From Pelodera strongyloides (taxonomy: Eukaryota; Nematoda; Chromadorea; Rhabditida; Rhabditidae): a stretch of 64,000 nt of DNA. The notes under the pieces were generated by a model. The model did not search any database. It saw nothing but the letters and a program-made list of their open reading frames with translations, and was not told where the DNA came from. Within the stretch, counting starts at the first letter, position 1. Each line of letters begins with the position of its first letter. The stretch spans positions 162,950 through 226,949 of the forward strand of contig JAANDG010000205.1 in assembly GCA_036852015.1 (NCBI GenBank), given 5' to 3'. A program made the position numbers and the translations under genes. This document shows positions 30,361-42,984 of the stretch, piece by piece.

Positions 30361-32800
30361 TTTCTTAAACTCTAATAATTAAAGAAGCACAGAGTCAAGA
30401 AACACAACACATGCATAAAATTAATCATAAAGAAGTAAGCAAGGTGCATATATCATATTTGGCGAAAAATGAAAAAGAACGACCACTGCACCAAGACCAA
30501 TGAATTCATTTAAAATGCACTCAGCTGATTTTCACTTTTCACATCGACTGTGGCCAAAAATGGTCCCCGTGAACTTCGAGACTTCGACTATAGGGGTCAA
30601 CAGCGGAGAACAGTTGGTGATTTGCAAGTTAGTGATAAAACAATCAGTGGATGTTGCGATAGGTAATCGAGAGAGCGGCAAAGGGAGGAAAGGGGGTAAC
30701 CGGTGCCAGCCTCTATTCCCGCCCCATCTACTTGGCTGTCGTCTACATACGTGTGGTGCGGACATGTGTGTGGACACTAGCCCGCTGAATGTACAGGCAG
30801 GGGTTATATACTTGAGAGAGCGCAGAGAGGAGCACTCTTTTCGAAAACTTTCAATGTGTTGTGCGCTCCTTCTTCTCAGACTCCCCGAGCTGTTTTCCCC
30901 GATCGGATAGAACCAAATGAGAGAGAGAGAAAGAGAGAGAATTAAAGAATTATGGAGAACGGAGAACGGAGAAGAGAGAAAGATGTCTTCGAATGGGTTC
31001 TCCACGGAGAGTGACCCCCGTCTATCGTCTGTCTACTAAAGGACGACGGCTGATGAGATAGCAAAGAATGCGACAATCAGAGACAAACAACCGATCACAC
31101 GTGGAAAAGAGAGAGCGGACCGAAGGAGCACCGTCTAGAAAGCAGGCAAAAGCGGCTCCACGTGCAGAGAGCATGTGAGAAAGCCAGTCGCCAGAGAAAA
31201 ACGATCTGGCCCGAACACACAGACCACAGCTTTTTCGAAAATTTTCGTCGTTGCACCGGAGCGTTTTCAGTATTGCAGACTGGGAAGATGCCAATAAAAA
31301 TAGGCAAAAGTAATGACGTGAATTAAAATGCAGTACTTTCAGCGTTAGACACGGCTGCCACGCTAAATATTAGTTGACTAAACCAAAAAGTTTTGGCCCC
31401 AAAAGGAAACAGACATATAAATAAACAAATAGAGAATGACAGAAAATTCGAAGTTATTCGTCGTCGTTTGCTGCAAAGGTGCAAAGTGGCCAGACTAGAC
31501 GGAAATTGTCTGGGCCTTGTGCCAACTGGCTGGCCGCCAGAGGGCATATGCACGTACGTTGCATGTGCAGCGGACTGGACGGCGGACTAGTGCGCCCCTA
31601 GGGCCGAAGAAATGCACAATTAATGCAGGCTGCAAAAATAACCCTTTGGTAATCGAGTCTAATTTTAGTTACTGTAACTTTCTGTAAACTAGGGGTTGGA
31701 AATAAAACTAAACAACCAAATCATAAAGAAAAGGGTACATTTTGGTCAGATAAATTTTTCTAAACAGTTCGAGAGACAACGCAAGTATATGATGATGTCA
31801 TTTGAGCATATGATAATTGATGATAACATAGCGCTAGTGGTTCAATGCCAAAACCGTAGACCTTGAACGCGGCCTCGAAAATTTCAATCGAAACACAAGC
31901 GGCCGAGCAAAACACGCAAAAACAACCGGGCCGAACGTTCCCCTCCATGCACGTAAGAGTGCATGTTTGTGTGTGCACAGCATTCACAAAGAGAGAACCA
32001 CATCTAATCTACGCATATCAAAGCGTTGAGAGAGACAAAAAAAAAATAGACAATGCTGAGCAAAACAAATATTTTCACTGTAGTACTGCAAGGCAAATTG
32101 TGCTAAGCTGTAGAACAGACGGTTGGATAACCGCATCCCCATGCTTCAGTTCTGACGCATATGATCACAATAAAAAATCAAGTTCATTCTCAGTACGAGC
32201 TCACTTATTGTTAGCATAGATGCATAGGAATTCAGTTGTCCATCATATGCCTCAAAAAAGTAACATAAGAACATCAACGTATACACTGGGGAAACTCCGC
32301 GGCTGCGCGGCGCGCCTGTGGCGCAAAAATGTTGCGCGGCGATGGCGCGAAGTTTCACTTTGCAAGGAATTACGAAAATAGACAGACCATGATTACGCTT
32401 CAGAGATTGAAGTAAACGACAACCTAGACAGCTGATATTGTCAATGTGTATGTAATGTTGTGCAACAAAATGCTTTTTGGTGCAATATTGCACAACAAGC
32501 AATTCAAATGAGTTTTCGGAAAGCTCTATATTTGGCTGCGGCACGTTTTTTTTGGGGAAAACGAAAACAGCTGGAACTAATGGCAGGCTGCCAGGACAGA
32601 GAGTGCTGCCCAAGATGAGGCGTACGTGCGCACGGAGAATAATAGATTATGCAAAGAATTGCATATATTATTATAATTATGCACAAATACATATAATATG
32701 ATTATTCTGGACTCCGTGTCACGGAAAACAACGGTGGTAGAAGAGATACAAGCAACGTTACAGACAATAACGACGAAATGCTGAAGATATTGGAGAAAAG
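30361..32800. other. Upstream flank of the F-box gene; no gene found
   Basis: The interval has several purine-rich (GAGA) stretches at 30917-30985 and opposing open frames on both strands. Their composition does not look like protein and no splice-consistent extension was found. The segment 32280-32360 is locally GC-rich (GCGCGGCG and GGCGCG repeats). The F-box promoter is expected at its left edge. Confidence 0.5.
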
Positions 32801-32802
32801 TA

Positions 32803-32944
32803 TACTGTAATTATATGACACTGAGCACCTGAAAACACATGTTTAAAGGGAGAGGCAAGGGCGGAAGCTTAATCTACTGTAATTATATAACACTGAGCAC
32901 CTGAAAAGACATGTTTAAAGGGAGAAGCAAGGGCGGAAGCTTAA
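32803..32944. repeat. 72-bp tandem duplication
   Basis: Two adjacent units begin TACTGTAATTATAT and end GGGCGGAAGCTTAA, with about four differences. Confidence 0.88.
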
Positions 32945-33139
32945 TGTTAGCCGTTTCGAGTGTAAACCCAAACCAAAATATTTCCTCTGAATCTTGGCTC
33001 ACTCGGCCAGTATTGGGGGAACAGGTGGCGCTTTTGTGGGAAAAAAGTTTGCACTTGTCTGGCTAGTGAGCGAGAGGGTGCAGGGCCGTAAACTGCTCTA
33101 GTGAAATGAGAAACTACAGTTTTAAAGGGGAGCGGTGAG

Positions 33140-34920
33140 GGGTGCTAGGTATGGCGAGGGAACAACGTGAGACCACCACTACCCCACGAACGCGCCCCGG
33201 AAATCGGAGCAAGATCATCGCAATCAATCGCTCGATTTCCCACTGGGAGAGTGTATATGGGAGCAAATCGACGAGTCTATGGGACAATAGTTCAGCAAGT
33301 ATGGGCCATGTCGATCCAACTATCAATCATCTATAGTACCGGGCACATATGAGTAAATACGCCAATGACTATACTCTTGTATGGATGAGCAAGCTCTCGA
33401 GGACAGTGCCAAATTATTAGACGTCCCCGTTCGAGTGAGCCTATACACTAACGCACCTCAAATATTCAGTGGGGAGTGCCCGGGTACGGGTTCGAGAGCC
33501 GGGAGCGGGCTAGGGGGCACACTTTTCCGTGGTCAGATACTCTCGGCTAATACAAGCACTTCACGTAGAGAAACAGTCTTGGTCGCTCTGTGGTGTTGTC
33601 ATTTTGGTATCAGAAATACGAGGCAGCGTAACTTTATTTACATCGAGAATAAACATGATGCCAATTTTCTTACGTGATTGGCAAATACTACTTGTAAGGC
33701 ACTGATTATGAGATCTTCTCAAATATATTGCAAGAGTTTTGCATAAGAAAGGAGTTTAGGAGTGGGGCAAGAGTTAGAATAAACAATAGCCAGTGTGCCA
33801 AAGGTATAGGTTCGTTACAACAGATACCCTTGGTTTGAATGATCGTAGATTAGATTACATCGCGGCCCTTTATGATGGGTACCTCTCACTCTGATACCCT
33901 GACCTCCCCGCCCACCACTCCACGGGTACTCTGAGCAGAAAGAGGGAGGAGCCACCCCGGGGCTACTTGCGTGAGGTAGGTAAGTGGGTCTAGACTTTCA
34001 ACCGCAAACAGGTGCACGTAAGTTGCACCCAGGGTACCAAACTGTCGCGGGGTAAACTTTGAGTACAAAGAGTTCGCGAGCCTATGGCTAGCGAAGGAAA
34101 GAAACACCGCTAATTGAATATCTGCGCCATTTGTTTGCGTTTATTACTTAACGAGGAATGATGCCAGGTGATAGTCCGCCATGTCTACGATAGTTCGTTT
34201 CTTACAGTAATTCATGCATAAAGTTAACATTCCGCAGGATTCAGATAAATATGATTTGGCAGGAATTCTGGTCACGTCTAATAGAGTCTGGCTAAGACAT
34301 CCCCATAAAACTAGCTATAAAACACCGAACGTTTCTCAGAACACTACCATAAATTGTCGTTTTTATCTGAACGGACAGCTGCTGTCTGGTACAAGTGGGA
34401 ATAGTTTTCCAAAGTGGAAAAGAAATATTAAGACATAGTTGGGACACATTGTCTAGCAATTACAAACTATCTAACTATGTTATTCCCGTCTATCGTCTAT
34501 GCAGTGCGTAACTCAGTGGTAAATGCTATATTCAAGAAAGTCCAAGTCCAAACTGTGCGTCTATATGGTCTAAGACATCTAGGTTTCTAAAACAACTCTA
34601 TGATAAGCTCCCAAAGAATAAACCTACTCGCGACCAAACTATCAAGTTTCTACTTATTAGAATACAAGATTAGATCCTAAATCGTTCATAAATCCTTGTC
34701 ACGTAAATTACCTACGCCACGTAGCCGTAAGTAGTGTCCGGCGTTCAGTTGTAGGTAAGGTACCCCACGGAGACTCTATGATTGACAGATAGCATCAGTT
34801 CCTATGTACACCCACCAACGGTAACTATTCAATAATTTACAATCAGGTTGTCAGACTTAGATTAGTTTTGTAGATCCCTCTACTTGATATGAAAGATCAA
34901 CGTTTATCTTATTATATAGT

Positions 34921-34970
<50 letters not shown>
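33140..34970 (+). pseudogene. Decayed LINE, 3' half with poly(A) tail
   Basis: Short frames separated by stops read KYANDYTLVW at 33355-33390, close to the YADD block of a LINE reverse transcriptase (usually KYADDTTLV), then at 34300-34700 FPKWKRNIK, LGHIVSSNYK, and FYLLEYKI with IVHKSL, which recall the thumb and C-terminal region of LINE polyproteins. The segment ends in 47 A residues at 34924-34970. Many stops and frame changes show it is dead. The reverse transcriptase reading is by eye and only moderately secure; the poly(A) tail is certain. Confidence 0.5.
34924..34970 (+). repeat. Poly(A) tract of 47 bases
   Basis: Uninterrupted A run at the end of the decayed LINE. It abuts, without any spacer, a family A MITE that has lost its first 13 bases. 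Confidence 0.95.
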
Positions 34971-34972
<2 letters not shown>

Positions 34973-35139
34973 GGCCGGTTTTTGAAACGCATCGTGTACA
35001 CCAGCATTCTTATACAGCTTATGCAAATGAATATAAATTAGAATAAAAAATCGAGCCAAAATCGAGCAAATTAGCATAAATACGTAAGAATTCAGTTGTC
35101 CAATATGCGTTTCAAAACCCGGCCGGTATTTCGCTTTAA
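34971..35139. mobile_element. TTAA MITE, family A, left end missing
   Basis: Begins CCGGCCGGTTTTTGAAACGC directly after the poly(A) run and ends GGTATTTCGCTTTAA. The lost bases TTAAAGCGAAATA were replaced by the A tract, either by LINE insertion with deletion or by slippage in an A-rich end. Confidence 0.88.
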
Positions 35140-35297
35140 AGCGAAATGCTAGCCTCTTTGGAAAATTTGCATGTGATAAGCAAATCCAATGTATCCTATG
35201 CTAATTTTGTACGATTGCCGTACGAAAATTAGCATAGGATACATAGGATTTGCTTATCATATGCAAATTTTCCAAAGGGGCTAGCATTTCGCTTTAA
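35136..35297. mobile_element. Foldback MITE, family B, copy 3
   Basis: Starts in the same TTAA that ends the family A copy. The palindrome centre is shortened by about ten bases (GATTGCCGTACGAAAAT) compared with the copies at 16009 and 16556. Confidence 0.9.
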
Positions 35298-35683
35298 AGA
35301 GTAAGATAGAAAGGGAAAAGCAGAGAGTGTAGAAGAGCAAAATGACATCCTACCCTATCACTTTTTGCAGGGACTTAACTCTGGAGTTTGGAGGACCGAC
35401 TTTGAACAATACTTGCAAAACTTCACAAGAAATTAAATTTTGATGTTCTTGTTCTAACATTGGCCTTCTAGGTTCCAAGAAATGGTCCGTTACACGTTTA
35501 TTGATAATAAAAGCGCTCTCTCTCTCTTCCTCTCTCTTCTCTCTGCTATCTCTGTCTCACTCTCTTGCTCCCTCTGTAGAAAGTGCAAAGTCATTCTTCA
35601 ATTTTGATTCCTACGCCCCGTTGAAATGTGAGAGCGAGTTCACGAAAACACCAAAAAAACAAGACCTAAGGTTCAGTTCACAA

Positions 35684-36031
35684 GTGAGTTCCGTATTATC
35701 TGCAATGGGGAACTAGTGCATTCCAAATGTAATGTAGTGCATTACATTGGGCAACGTGACGGCGCACATAATGCGCGCGACATAGCAATTTTGCTTGCAA
35801 AACTCACGCCGCTTAGGTTCAGGTTTTGAACATAAGATGTTTTTGGTTTGTTCGAATTCTGACTTATACTTATCGTATACCACGTGAGTTCCGTATTATC
35901 TGCAATGGGGAACTAGTGCATTCCAAATGTAATGTAGTGCATTACATTGGGCAACGTGACGGCGCACATAATGCGCGCGACATAGCAATTTTGCTTGCAA
36001 AACTCACGCCGCTTAGGTTCAGGTTTTGAAC
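35684..36031. repeat. Perfect 148-bp direct repeat, period 200 bp
   Basis: 35684-35831 and 35884-36031 are identical by eye, separated by 52 bp. Each copy contains the inverted pair TGTAATG and CATTACA and the GC-rich word ACGGCGCACATAATGCGCGC. Identity implies a very recent duplication or gene conversion. Confidence 0.9.
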
Positions 36032-36039
36032 TGTGATGT

Positions 36040-39000
36040 ATTTTGAACTTCCGTTCTTTGTTTGTCAAACATTCCACAAAGTTATTGTTTTCCATACGGT
36101 TTTCCCATCCTTTAAAAGATCGAAGCATTGGAAACAAAACATGTTTACATCTTAAAATTTGAAGAAAAAGTGATTTTTGTCGATAAATATCAAAGCACAA
36201 ACAGAAAGAAGGACCCATGTGATGGGCAAAAGTGCAAGTTTTTTTGTGCGTTTCCCTTTCTCTAATAATCTGTTCTTTATTGGGGGTGGAAATGGGGTGC
36301 GAGGGCGGCTACCGTGCCGCTCCTGATAGCGCTCCTTTAGAGAGAGAGCGGAGAGGCAGGCCCTTGAGAGAGCGGAGAGGAGAGCGAGCTAGCCCTAGCC
36401 TTTTGTCATGAATAACGAGCAACTGATATGCGGAAAAGTGTCGAGACAGATTGGAAGATAAGAGGGCAGTTAGTGGCGCCTATTCTTCAAGATACCTCCA
36501 CGAGACCGTCGTTTCTCACGTCAAGGACGAATAACCGAGAGTTTTATGGCTTGATGTTGGCTAGATACAGATGCGTTGCCCCGTCTCTTCGTGCATTCTC
36601 TTTCTCGCTACTTTCTTACCTCTCTAGCTCTCGTTCTCCTTTCTTGTCTCTCTCGTTCTGTGTTTCTCTATCTCTCGTTTTGTCTTCTCTCTCACACGCT
36701 GTCTGGTCTGCTGGTCTGCAGACCTATCCATAACGAGTGCACGACGAAAGAAGGAAAGATCGGACAAAAAAGTGTTGCGAACCTGGGGGAGTCCGCAACA
36801 TTTTCAAGAAAGAGGAAGGTTGTCTGGGCAGAGAACTAGGTCTTTGAACAATGCAGTTCTAGTGCTAATTTCCACGTCTAGATCATCAATCACCTCGCTG
36901 TCTGTCTGTCTCTCTTGCACTTTCTCTCTCTCTCTCTCTCTCTCTTCACTTGTAATGATTTAAAACACACACTAAATTCCCAATTAAAATCGCCCCATAT
37001 TATCATCGAAAAGTTTGAAAAGCGACAATTCCACAATGGGTACTGTAGCGTTTTATTACGGTACTGCCTGCGACAATGGTGTACTATGCCATAGACTGAT
37101 TAGCCATGGTGCGCGCTATGGGACAAATTGGTACAGGATTCTGCCGCCGAATATTATTTGAATAATGGCACTAACCTTTACAGGGAAGAACGATGTTCAC
37201 CAGACACATAACATGTCTGCGCGCCACGTAAAATGAATCGTTTTTCGGGCAGTTTTTCGTGTGAATGTGCCCTTCGACACCTTAGGGAAGCCGACAGTCA
37301 GCGGTGCCCGTCCACTCTGTATCTATGTGACAGTCACGATTATTCATACGTCTTGCAGTAAAGTTTATGGGGATCGACCGGCGTTTCAAGTAAAATGAGT
37401 GGGAACTATCGAGTATAATAAAGGTTAATAAAGCGACGTAACTTATGCTGGACCAGCGCATTTCAGTATATAATATGCCATAACAAACAGAGAACAAACA
37501 GAGAACAGAGGCCCACTTTGTCACAATATGTTTGGTATGGCGGGTTGAGGGGCGGGGATAAAACAATTAGATAAAAATAAAATAGTTTAATCCCGTTTCG
37601 GGTCTTACTGAAGACGGGCAAAAACCCAGCCTGACCCTCATCAGTTCAGTGGCTGAACAAATAAGTAACACAAAAATGATAATAATCTATTATTTAAAAT
37701 CATAATAAGAGAGAAAGGGCACCGGGGGAAGGAAGAGGCACTTATGCTCTCCGGCCCGGCGAAGGCCCACATTATCTGTATTGATTAATTTTGCACCTAC
37801 CCGCCCGATTGAATGAATGGCGCGAAGGCCAGGTCCGTAATAGTACCATAAATAGAATTGACTGAGCCAACTAATATATAATTTCTTTGGGTACAGCCCT
37901 TGTCAGTATCTTTTTATACGCATTGCCGTCTTACAATTAGGGTTGCCTTTTGATTATGTACTTTGAATGTAATCAATAATGCTTTATTATTTACCTAGCC
38001 TGGTTCATTTTGATTTGAATATACATTCTAGACCAATGACTAAACCCCCCCCCCGACTGTCCTTCAGACACAATATGGAATGTTTATATCAAAAGTGCAA
38101 GCAAAAAAAAAATTAATATTACACGAGCAAGCAAAGTGCATTGTATATTGTGACGGGCCCCGCATTCAATATCTACATTGGGAAAATCTATGAATAAATT
38201 GCGATTGTCTGACCAAAGGTACACGTTGTGACTTGTCCCTTTTGAATTAATCAAAGGTAGAATGAAGCCAGCTAGATAAGGCCAGAATTCTGTTTTCTAC
38301 ATAAAAGGAGAAAAGTCAGACCTATTTTTTTGGAAAATTGTAAGCGGTTAACTAAGTGTGGCGTGCCTGAACTACAGGTTCCAGCCAGCGGTAGCTCTAG
38401 GACTAGCGGTATGCTAATTATTCGGGCTCATCAGGAGGTAACCTTTTCAACATCGAATTCTTTCCACAGTAGAATCCAAACTGTCATGATAAAGACCTTG
38501 GCATCGCAGATTTTGTGCCTTGATAAGTGCCAGTGAGTGAGTGATTGAACGACATCTTCTTTCTTTGCCGGCGCACCTCTGGCACAAGTGCCGACACATG
38601 GTCGGCACACAGTCAAAGCAAGGGGGTATCATCCTGGCGACGCAACGATCTAGCCGACTGATTAACGCAAACGCCATCCACATAATTGTGCACGCAAATC
38701 GGAAAATCCCTCACACAAATGTCTACCCAGCAGAGACATAGTCTACCTAAGAGAGGATAGATCACTATATATTGAGAGACGGAGAGAAACCACGGGTAAG
38801 AGAGATCTGGGGTTGGCTATGACCTCGCTATTATACACATATTGTGCTCTAGGAGATGCTTATCTCCCCAAAACAATCCATCGCATTTGTGTTGGAAAGT
38901 GATCGGACGCGATCAGAAATCTCTCATTGAGAACTATTCGAAAATTGATGATCACGGAAGAAAGATGCGATTTTAAAGTGCACTCGAATGAATGAATGAC

Positions 39001-41920
39001 CTGTAATCAATTAATCAATTAGCCAGTGGGAAGGAGATTTTCGAAAAATTTCGCCAAATTTGGTTCTTCCTTGTCATTGTTGATCTTTGGGATACATGGA
39101 GATACTAGAGAAGCTTCCTTGTCGGGAGTTGACATGATCCAGGGACTATGTTCCCACAAGTTATCACTGGAGCGTCTGGTAGGGAACCATGCAACGAGTG
39201 GGTGGGCCTGTGCTGCGCCAGAGTTAAGCGAAAGGTGCGCGAAAGGCATATCCCGTATTCAAATATACGGAGGATCATGTCATAGACCTTTGACTACTAC
39301 GGTGTACCTTTGATCATTATTCCGAGGGATATATCCCAGTGCTAGGAAATACAGCGTGGTTCCGTTCGTTTTCTCATTTTCATCATATGTTCCGTTTTTC
39401 GTTCACAAAAAAAAAGGCAGATTTGTGGCTGTTCAGTCGGCGCTCGGTTTAGAAAAAGAGGAAAAAAATTGAAAAGCGGAGAGAAAAAGAGGAGAAAGAA
39501 AACGGTTTCGAGAGCTGGCACCCGGCCAGCGTAATCTATTCCCGACAAAAAAAACCATGTCTGGGAGGACAGAGGAGAGAGAGAAACCAGTGTAACCGGG
39601 GAGAAGCAGAGTGTCTGGTTTGGTCTGGGAAGAGGGAAATTGCCCAGACGGGCGAGCACATGGGCGAGGCAAATGGACATGTGTTTTATGAGGGCAGATC
39701 AAAAAAAGCGGGCAAGCTTTGAAAAAGGGGTATTAGTGGGGAGTGGGGACTATTGGGGGACTACTGGGAGCCGCCACTGGAAGTCAGGGAGGGGTTGGGA
39801 TTGTAAGCCGGTGTGGGAGCACACTCAGCACACTACTGTGTGCGAGAGCAGAGCTTCGAGGACGCCGCAACGCTAAAGTTGCGTGAGTACACTGCGGCAC
39901 ACTTTTTTCAATTTATGTTGAATGCGAGAGAGAAGTGAGCTAAATTCATGGGCGCACATTTTCAAACACGTGATCGAAGTTTAAACTTATGAACAAATAG
40001 TTGACAAAACGAGATCAGACTAATTGTAAGAGTTACATCGTAGTGCTAACTGCTTTAATTACCACAGTAATTGCTTGTGCCACTGCACTGGATGTCAATG
40101 TACGAACAGTTTTGACATGATGTACACTATGCGATTTACCTAACTAACACGTTACTTTTCTTGGCTAGGTTTATTGGTCTAATGAGTTAACGTTAGCAGT
40201 AGCATTGACAACGTCCTACACAGGGGGAATTGCTTTGAGTGCAGCCTTTGCATGGCACACGAAAGGAGAGCGGCTCCATGTTGGCACCAGCCGACTGCTA
40301 TCTTCTCAGACGCGCAGCGCCGCAAATGCGAAACCACGTCCGCGGAAAAGAGATGGCTTTTTAACATCATGGGAAAGGCGGAGACGCAGAAAGTTGGTTT
40401 CTCAGTGTTTCGAATTTTTCAATGCAAATTTGCAATCTTTTCCCGCGGACGCGGCAACGCATCTCCGCGCTGCGCCCCTGAGGACCAGAATAGGCCCGAT
40501 TTTGGTGAAGCCGAAGAACAAAAAAAAAACGAAGAACTCACTAAAAACGGCAATTGCTTCATAATGACCCTCTCATAATCGTTTTCCTCTCATAATCGTA
40601 GAGAAACATGATATGGAATGTGCACATTTTTACGTTCCCTTATTACTCATAAATTCATAAATTCACGGTGCGACCAGCTCTAGAGTTTTTATTTCAGTTA
40701 ATTCTCTTTCTGGCGTGGATTTCGATTGAACATTCCTTTCAAAACATGTCGGGGGTACTTCAGTCGAATGGTTTGTCGATGACAAATCAAAAATGGCAGC
40801 AAAGTCGTATGTCGATAACGTGTGGCGCGCAAAGCAAAAGTGCGTGTGAAGATGCGCATTCTCGATATATTTGAATCACATTCGCATTCCTGCTCTATAT
40901 ATTTGAATCAGAATTTATGCAACAAGACGGACACAATGGAACACTTTATTTTGGGGAGAATAGACTATGAAGTCAGTGTTGAAGGCTACGCTAGAAACAC
41001 ATAGTTTTGTTCTTGTGTGCAAATGTGTTGGTATTTTCTCCCAGAAACAACCATGATCTGATGAGGGGGTTTCAATATATTTGTCAATATATCTGATGAG
41101 GGCAAGACAGTCTCACAAGAAAAACAAAATTTTGCTAGTTTACCATAATATTCCAGTTCTCCATACGAGTTTACCCATGGGGACGTTATTGTGCAGTTGT
41201 AGTTATTAGACACGACAAGTATTTCCGACGACGACGTGTTCCGCACATTGGGTCCTCGCACACAACTGGCCATGACTGGCGAATCTCTTGCTCACTAGAT
41301 TGAGTGCCGCTGCCTAACTGCCGCATTCGCTAATATATCACCGCCTTGCGGCAAACATATCGGCATCGTATTTAGAAACTAGTGTTTTCCCTTTCCTATG
41401 GAACGCAACATCCTTATCAGTCTGTCTACCCATTATTGCCTACATTTACTCTTTTTTTTTTGAAAGCTAACCAAACTGAACTGATAAAGCGAGAGTGAAC
41501 ACTGTTCACTTAGATCACATGTATATCGGTGTTTTTCTCTCGGCCAATGTTAATAGTGAGAAAAAAAGTAGAAGAAATAATGGAAACAGCCACTTGCTCA
41601 CCTGACTGTCTGGGATTGAAAACGAGACAAAAACAGAAAGTTTTTTTTATTTCAATCACGAGATGAGATGAAACTCTTTCGAATGTTGTTACTTGGACTT
41701 GGGGGTCAAAAGTTGGACCAAAGAAAAACGTAAAGGTTGGACCCATGATAATTGAAGTCTTCACCACTCAATTACCCGACGGGGGACTTTTGTAACTTTC
41801 CCTGTCTCTCTCACGGTGGAGCAATATCTTCAATCCACGAGAATAATTCCGAGGGAACTCTTCCATGTGTTTTTTTTTTCTCAGTGCCAGCTTTGAAACG
41901 TGGGCTAGCGACGTTCAAAG
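36040..41920. other. Gene-poor interval
   Basis: I find no supported gene in almost 6 kb. There is a CT microsatellite at about 36917-36947 and several pyrimidine- or purine-rich blocks (36590-36700, 39420-39620). At 37590-37680 a GTTTCGGGTCTTACTGAAGA segment followed by CGGGCAAAAACCC may be a retroelement tail. Opposing open frames at 38.3-38.7 and 39.0-39.9 kb lack codon-like composition. Confidence 0.5.
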
Positions 41921-41924
41921 CGCT

Positions 41925-42090
41925 ATGATTCGGCCGCTTTTTGAAACATATGTGGACAACGGCATTGCGATGTTTTTACCTCGGATTCAGCTCGATTTTC
42001 ACTCTAATTAGACTCATCTCATTTGCATATGTTGCTTGGGAATGCAGATATCCAAAATGTGTTTCGAAATCGGTCCTACACCTTGCAACG
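41925..42090. mobile_element. TTAA MITE, family A, badly decayed
   Basis: CGGCCGCTTTTTGAAACATA, then AGCTCGATTTTCACTCTAAT, CATTTGCATATG and GTGTTTCGAAATCGG follow the order of family A, but both terminal TTAA boxes are gone. An old copy. Confidence 0.65.
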
Positions 42091-42489
42091 AGAAAATTCA
42101 ACATAACTCATAACATAACTTCTGTATCAACCTCGAGAAAAAAGCGAGAAATCTATTTGCGGACGGAACGCATTCCTGAGAAATTGTAGTAAATTATTAT
42201 CAATTAGGCATGTAACGTTTATTCACAGAGTGCTAGCGTTTCTAATGCTAATACCTAAATATTTATATAGAGTATAGTAGGGCAATCGTTAGAATAAAAA
42301 TAAAGGGACAGGATAATCAGTGCAAATATTGGCAGCACCCTTGTATTGACACAGTTGGCACCTGTTTGTGCCCCTCAATTTAGTAACGGCTACCTTTTTG
42401 TGCTACAACGATGGGTCAAAACTTCCGCATTGTAGGCAATGCACAAGGCCTTTGTTGCTTATGGCATCAATAACAAGGCCAATGTCTAA

Positions 42490-42748
42490 AGCCGCGTTCG
42501 AGTTGGGGAAAAGCTGGTGGAATTCCGGAATTTCACCGTTCGAGATGGACGGAAAAACATGCAGGAAAATCAAAATATACCGTTGTGGGATTATATTTTT
42601 AACAACTGCAGGAGCCAACAATGACGCACGTTTGAAGTTGACCACGATGGTTGGGGCGAAATAGCGGAAAACATTTACGTTTCCGGTGTCCCATCTCGAA
42701 CGGTCCTTTTCCGGAATTCCACAGCTTTTTCCCAACTCGAACGCGGCT
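42490..42748. mobile_element. Harbinger-like MITE with long inverted ends
   Basis: Inverted ends of about 60 bp start AGCCGCGTTCGAGTTGGG and run through GGAATTCCGGAA and CCGTTCGAGATGG. TAA flanks at 42487-42489 and 42749-42751. Related at the tips to 23064-23279. Confidence 0.85.
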
Positions 42749-42984
42749 TAACAAATGTGTAAAATAAAACTTTCACACTTCAATAGCCGCCTCGTATATT
42801 CAAGATTCAAGGCTGGTTCAATACAGAGTTTCAAAAGAATCTCAAAAGAATCTCAAATAAATCGCGGAGCGCAGTGCGTACTCCGGAACGCGTACTGGGA
42901 TCTACACTCGGAACGGAACGGGGCACGGTACGTTTGGTTACCAGAGATTGCGAAATTTCTCACAAAAACATATTTTTAGTGATA

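Noticed and set aside
30532..31005. Minus-strand frame of 157 codons with an opposing frame of 136 codons
   Set aside because: The composition is low-complexity, no splice-compatible partner is visible, and both strands are open to a similar degree.
32146..32613. Minus-strand frame of 155 codons
   Set aside because: No recognisable domain or splice context; it overlaps a GC-rich simple segment. A chance frame is more likely.
35501..36963. Serine-leucine-rich frames
   Set aside because: They come from CT-rich low-complexity DNA and from the 148-bp direct repeat.
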